A stretch of 8,064 nt of DNA from an uncultured Bacteroidales bacterium (GTDB lineage: Bacteria > Bacteroidota > Bacteroidia > Bacteroidales > UBA932). The notes beneath the pieces are model-generated. The model ran no database searches and was not told the origin of the DNA. It saw only the letters and a program-made list of their open reading frames with translations. Each line of letters begins with the position of its first letter. Within the stretch, counting starts at the first letter, position 1. Made by a program: the position numbers and the translations under genes. Location of the stretch: positions 1-8,064 of the forward strand of contig CAMGTS010000051.1 of NCBI GenBank assembly GCA_946062035.1. The letters are read 5' to 3'. Shown here piece by piece: positions 6,143 to 8,064 of this stretch.

Positions 6143-8064
6143 ATGAACGGTAGAATATTAGGATTAGGTCTGGCTGTTTTGGCCCTCATGTCCGGAACAA
6201 TCGGAGCACAAGGTCAAGATTCGCTTGAAGTGAAGGCGGATTCTCTGTACCACACATACAATTTTTCCAGAGCGAAGAGCATTTACAGGAATCTTCTCCC
6301 GATGGAGAACTCTCCTGAGATAAAGAAACGCCTGGAATTGAAATCCATTGCTTGCGACAATGGAGAGGCGTTACTGCAATTTGTTGAACACCCGAAAGTT
6401 GTCGCAAGGCAGTCTTTAAGCAAAAAGGATTTTTTCCTCTATTATCCGGAAATAGCCAAGTCCGGCTCATTCATACAGGCACCGCACAACATGTCAAGCG
6501 GAAGAGACACTATATATATGCCGTCCGCAGTCAGCACAATATATTTCAGCGCAAAAGACCAAAAAGAGAAATGGAGTATTCATGTCACCAAAAAGGGTGC
6601 GGATGATGTATGGAGCGCCCCTGAAGTATTGGGTAACAACATCACTTCGGGTGGAAATGATATTTTTCCTTTCGTCTCGCCTGATGGGAAAAAACTATAC
6701 TTTTCATCCAACGGACACTATGGTGCCGGTGGTTATGACTTGTATGTAAGCGAATGGGACGAGGCGACAAATGATTGGGGTATAGCCCAAAACATGGGAT
6801 TCCCATACTCTTCACCATCCGACGACTTGTTTTTCTATATAACACCGGATTGCAAATTCGCTGTCTTTTCTTCTACAAGAAACTGGGATTCTCCGACAAG
6901 ACGTTCGACAAACACCGACAGGGTCACATCGTATGTGATTGAATACGAAGAGAATCCTCTGAAACATTCCGCATCCGCTGAGGAGGCCGATGCTATTTCG
7001 AGACTTCGCCTCAAAACTACACAAGACGAAAGAGCCGAAAATGAGAAGGAGACTGTTAACAATGCGTTGGACGGATTGGAAGAGAATTCTGAAATTATCA
7101 AAATAGACTCCGTACATCTTGCGGCCACAGAAAAATACAAGCGTATTAGCTTACAATACAGAGAATTACAGCGAAAAAACAAACAACTCCTCAAAGAAAT
7201 TGAAAACACGAGAGCGGCTTATGCAAAATTCCAGACTCTTCCCGAAATGAGGGACACGTTATCTGTAATTGCGGCATCAATTGAACAGAAAGAAGCTGAA
7301 ATTTTTTCAGTAGGAGAGCAGATTCAGGCTGTTTCAAAAGAAATGTTCGAAACAGAAGAGGCTTTTTTGGCCAACGATATGCTTATTCCAGATTTTAATG
7401 AGCTTTCGGTTCCATCGGAAAAAAATCCGACTGCGGTACAGCAACCTGCGGGGCAAGTAGATATCACAGACCTCCTGTCTCATAAAGCAGAGGTACAAAG
7501 CGGTGATTTCTTGAAAGTTGAGGAACCTAAAAAGATCATTGACCTTACATTCCGAATTGAGAAGGCATCCGAACTTTTAGAGACGGATGATCTGCCAGAC
7601 GGAATCCTATACCAGATCAGAATCCTGAGTTTGGCGAAACCTGTCAGCAGTCCTGCCGCCTTGAAAGGACTGATGCCCGCCTTTGAAAGAACGTCACCAG
7701 GCAAGCATCAATATTTCGTAGGTGCATTTGAAAAATATTCAAACGCCCTCAAAGCCCTTGCTACAGTAAAGAAAAAATTCCCGGGTGCACTGATTGTAGC
7801 CTACAACAACGGCAAAGCGACGACCATTACACTCGCAAGAAAAGCGGAAAACGCAGCGGCTGCAAAAAAAGCCGCAGACAGGAAAGCGGGTATAGCATAC
7901 AATCTCATTATTGAGGGATATGCCTCAATTCCTGAGAATATTCTGAACATTCTCAAAAAATCAGGGAAAGATATAGCGAAGAACACATCGTCAGGAGAGA
8001 CAAGATATGTTGTAGGTCCTTTCACCGACCGTGACGATGCCGAAGATATCGTTGACGAAATCTC
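6143..8064 (+). CDS. Secreted PD40-propeller, coiled-coil and SPOR-like repeat protein (partial, runs off right edge)
   Basis: The exact function is unknown. The frame stays open for 640 codons from the ATG at 6143 to the window end. Residues 1-24 look like a signal peptide (Arg4, hydrophobic 5-16, likely cleavage after Ala22 or Gly24) with no lipobox cysteine. Residues 28-75 look helical and TPR-like. Residues 131-270 resemble PD40/WD40-like propeller blades, best seen in FPFVSPDGKKLYFSSN (175-190) followed by GGYDLYVSEWD; a degenerate blade carries ITPDCKFAVFSS (233-244). Residues about 276-412 are charged, heptad-like coiled coil. A linker leads to a SPOR-like module at 487-560 (core YFVGAF at 524), a Lys/Ala-rich helix and a second SPOR-like module from about 585 (core YVVGPF at 622). 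SPOR domains bind glycan strands lacking stem peptides, so a periplasmic or outer-membrane role touching peptidoglycan is inferred. The domain order recalls PorE-type proteins (TPR, PD40, OmpA) but no OmpA domain is visible. It is transcribed divergently from secDF. The first ATG gives a good signal peptide; the next, at 6188, would destroy it. Confidence 0.85.
   Translation, partial: MNGRILGLGLAVLALMSGTIGAQGQDSLEVKADSLYHTYNFSRAKSIYRNLLPMENSPEIKKRLELKSIACDNGEALLQFVEHPKVVARQSLSKKDFFLYYPEIAKSGSFIQAPHNMSSGRDTIYMPSAVSTIYFSAKDQKEKWSIHVTKKGADDVWSAPEVLGNNITSGGNDIFPFVSPDGKKLYFSSNGHYGAGGYDLYVSEWDEATNDWGIAQNMGFPYSSPSDDLFFYITPDCKFAVFSSTRNWDSPTRRSTNTDRVTSYVIEYEENPLKHSASAEEADAISRLRLKTTQDERAENEKETVNNALDGLEENSEIIKIDSVHLAATEKYKRISLQYRELQRKNKQLLKEIENTRAAYAKFQTLPEMRDTLSVIAASIEQKEAEIFSVGEQIQAVSKEMFETEEAFLANDMLIPDFNELSVPSEKNPTAVQQPAGQVDITDLLSHKAEVQSGDFLKVEEPKKIIDLTFRIEKASELLETDDLPDGILYQIRILSLAKPVSSPAALKGLMPAFERTSPGKHQYFVGAFEKYSNALKALATVKKKFPGALIVAYNNGKATTITLARKAENAAAAKKAADRKAGIAYNLIIEGYASIPENILNILKKSGKDIAKNTSSGETRYVVGPFTDRDDAEDIVDEI

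Noticed and set aside
6186..7209. Several minus-strand open frames of 67-124 codons, some overlapping each other
   Set aside because: They are antisense to the long plus-strand frame, which has a signal peptide, PD40 motifs and coiled coil. Their translations show no coherent domain.
7480..8025. Two minus-strand open frames of 74 codons, one hydrophobic and Ala/Phe-rich
   Set aside because: They are antisense to the SPOR-like modules. The Phe/Ala bias is the complement of the Lys/Ala-rich linker codons on the plus strand.

Overview
The window looks like ordinary chromosomal DNA of a member of the Bacteroidota, probably Bacteroidales-type. Three things point there: SecD and SecF are fused into one 1013-residue polypeptide, the divergent gene encodes a PD40-propeller envelope protein with SPOR-like modules, and TAnnTTTG-like promoter elements lie upstream of genes where strong Shine-Dalgarno sites are not evident. 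I see no mobile element, CRISPR array, tRNA, rRNA or prophage. The genus cannot be set from sequence reading alone.

Layout. Bases 1-360 (minus) hold the first 120 codons of gpmI, the cofactor-independent phosphoglycerate mutase, cut by the left edge. An AT-rich spacer of 88 bases separates it from rnr (449-2893, minus), which encodes an RNase R/RNase II-family 3'-5' exoribonuclease. A clear rho-independent terminator at about 2974-3003 ends the next upstream gene, secDF (3024-6065, minus). A 77-base divergent intergenic region (6066-6142) follows. From 6143 to the right edge (plus) runs a 640-codon open frame with no in-frame stop. It encodes a secreted protein with a signal peptide, a short helical TPR-like segment, a PD40-type beta-propeller segment, a long coiled coil and two SPOR-like modules, the second cut by the window edge.

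How the genes relate. gpmI, rnr and secDF are housekeeping genes for glycolysis, RNA turnover and protein export. They share a strand but are probably not one operon, since the terminator separates secDF from rnr. rnr and gpmI may be co-transcribed, as I see no terminator between them. The divergent PD40/SPOR protein is exported through the Sec system that SecDF powers and probably acts in the periplasm or at the outer membrane, contacting the cell wall. It is the least characterised gene here.

Nothing seen amounts to a clearly new system. The points most worth a second look are the architecture of the PD40/SPOR protein and an RNase R that lacks the usual N-terminal winged-helix region and carries two extra low-complexity insertions.
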